NCBI RefSeq assembly: GCF_047495875.1
Contig: NC_092475.1
Location: forward strand, 11,808,501-11,872,500
Direction: 5' to 3'
DNA from: Pithys albifrons albifrons
Taxonomy: Eukaryota; Chordata; Aves; Passeriformes; Thamnophilidae
Length of the DNA: 64,000 bases
Below the pieces are notes generated by a model, which was not told the origin of the DNA, made no database searches, and saw nothing but the letters and a program-made list of their open reading frames with translations. This document shows positions 62,467 to 64,000 of this stretch, piece by piece (the first letter of the stretch is position 1; each line of letters opens with the position of its first letter). The position numbers were made by a program, and so were the translations under genes.

Positions 62467-63221
62467 TAACACCCCAACTCAAGAACTGCACCCAAGTGGA
62501 AGTGCAGGCTCAGGATCTCAGGGCTCTCACCAGGGTTTGGACACACCAAGCAGCTCAAGCCCATGAGTGTTTCCTGTACAACCCTATTTTTGGTGTAACA
62601 AACATCCTGCTGATCCTCACAGCTGCCACAATTCCACCCAAAATCTCATTGTCATTCTCTCACACTTAGTTAAAGGAAAAGCAAATCTGCTTTATCTCTG
62701 AGAAGAAAGAACTCTCATTTTCTTTCAAACTCTTTGCTAAATTGAAGGCAGAATGCCAGGAGGAGAAACCCAGCTTGAATGATTTCAGAACAATATCCCT
62801 GAGGTATATTATGGGAGATGTTAATTAATACAGATAATTAGGCTTATAATATCAGTAGCCTAGATTGATAATCTCATTCCTCATTAAATACTACAAAATT
62901 AAAAGATCTAATGTGATGACTATTTGCCCTGTATTCAATCAACCCACTCATGTGATGCAAACATTTGAGTAGAAGCTTAGAAAAAGCAGGCCAGGAATTT
63001 GATTTTCCAGGTACTAAGAAGATGCCTATCAAGGCAATCAAACTTTCAGATAATTTCAACATTAAACCCCTTTTTATCATTTTGCTGCTCCTTAACTCCA
63101 ATCTTTATTTTCAAACACAAGGTACTCTGCGTGGGACTTTTAAGAAGGAGCAATTGCCACCCTTTCTTGGCATTAATGAATTAATTATCAGCACAAATGC
63201 CTGAGGCAAGCTCTGTGATGG

Positions 63222-63366
63222 AACTCACAGACTCACAGACTATTCTGAGTTGGAAGGGACCCACAAGGACCATCGAGTCCAACTCTTAAGTCAATGGCCC
63301 ACACAGGGGATTGAACCCATGACCTTGGCATTATTGCAACCAAGTTTTAACCAGCTGAGCTGAGAG
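63222..63366 (-). mobile_element. TguSINE1-type SINE, second copy
   Basis: It has the same structure as 36743-36884: a tRNA-Ile-like head on the minus strand (AGCTCAGCTGGTTAAAACTT, AATGCCAAGGTC, B box GGTTCAATCCC) and the CR1-type tail CCCTTCCAAC. Over about 134 aligned bases the two copies differ at seven positions that I can count. The tail ends in short CACAGACTCACAGAC repeats. Confidence 0.9.
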
Positions 63367-63638
63367 GCTGAAAGCAGTGAGCTGAACAGCATTGCTCCCT
63401 GTACAGTGATGGAGGTCTGCACAGCAAAGCCACCACCTCCAGAATAAAACAAAACCTCAGCAAATATTGGGAATTGAGAGTTGCTGCCCACAGAACCAAA
63501 GTCACTTGGCCTGCAAACCACTCCTTGTGAGCATGGAAACAACTACTGGGTAGTAAAAGAACAATCAACTCAGGATGCCAGTGAGAGAGATCCAGGAGAG
63601 GAAACTCGGGATGAACAGATGGTGCCCAAAATCACACC

Positions 63639-63661
63639 AAAAAAAAAAAGAAGAAAAAAAG
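63639..63661. repeat. A-rich low-complexity run
   Basis: A run of about eleven A, a GAAG interruption and seven more A. It is low complexity, and I see no retrocopy body attached on its 5' side. Confidence 0.8.
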
Positions 63662-64000
63662 AGAATCCTCTGGAGATTAAATTTATAACCTGTGGCTCCA
63701 CAGGTTCTCAACTCCTGCTTTGCAGATAGAAATGAAAGGCAAGTATTAGCAAGGCAAAATCTCAGTTCTCCAACATAAAATGGAAGCAAAACCACTGCCC
63801 TCCTCACAGGGAATTTTCATTTGTTCCTGACTGTAGGAATACTTAGGTACAAATACATCCTTCAGGATTGTTTCCTTGGAGAATAGCTTGGGCATAAAAG
63901 CAGAAACAACCACTGTTCTTAGGTGTTCTGTTAAATAACACAGATGTTTTCTCTTATATGTTTAGCATCATCCACACCAAAAATTACCTTTATTTCATGC

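Larger units (their letters stand above)
48959..64000 (-). other. PTPRT: PTPRT intron (3' part), upstream of the last ectodomain exon
   Basis: At least 15 kb of intron precedes the acceptor at 48959. I searched for the preceding fibronectin III exon and found no match or fitting donor, so the intron appears to run off the window. It contains CR1 fragments (49481-49660, 55068-55380, 57675-57779, 60379-61196, 62344-62466), a 5S-like sequence (53965-54082), a TG-rich tract, a 62-bp duplication, a poly(T) run and a TguSINE1 (63222-63366). Stretches 49670-53750, 54100-55060, 55390-57090 and 61200-62340 show nothing further that I can support. Confidence 0.8.

Noticed and set aside
49000..64000. 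Search for the preceding PTPRT fibronectin III exon
   Set aside because: No sequence matching the expected block or a donor of the right phase was found. The exon is presumed to lie beyond 64000.

Overview
This window is vertebrate nuclear DNA, almost certainly from a songbird (passerine). It is intron-rich, has no bacterial-type gene packing, and carries many truncated CR1 LINE 3' ends with the typical avian tail. It also holds two tRNA-Ile-headed, CR1-tailed SINEs matching TguSINE1, a family I know from zebra finch and other passerines.

The only protein-coding gene I can support is PTPRT (receptor-type tyrosine-protein phosphatase T, RPTP-rho, R2B family), on the minus strand. Five consecutive exons join in frame. 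In transcript order they are: 48958-48685 (end of the last fibronectin III repeat and membrane-proximal ectodomain), 40346-40310 (37-nt exon), 25661-25526 (transmembrane helix), 20517-20488 (30-nt Tyr-rich mini-exon) and 10107-9959 (juxtamembrane segment). All five have GT/AG borders and matching phases. The window is therefore an internal slice of a very large gene. The upstream fibronectin/Ig/MAM exons should lie beyond 64000, and the catalytic-domain exons beyond position 1. I found none of them here.

Region by region: 1-9958 is intron with inverted and nested CR1 pieces, a perfect 33-bp-arm palindrome and a 75-bp duplication. 10108-20487 is intron with a 20-unit, 34-bp minisatellite about 430 bp upstream of the juxtamembrane exon. 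20518-25525 and 25662-40309 are introns with CR1 fragments, one SINE and a small CpG-rich patch. 40347-48684 is intron with one CR1 fragment. 48959-64000 is intron with CR1 copies (including a piece of degraded reverse-transcriptase C-terminus), a near full-length 5S-rRNA-like sequence, a poly(T) tract next to a possible retrocopy, and a second SINE.

Most open reading frames in the window are chance frames, CR1 remnants or the minisatellite. I see no new multi-gene system. The most interesting items are the in-frame mini-exon, the homogeneous minisatellite, the palindrome inside a CR1 and the 5S-derived sequence.
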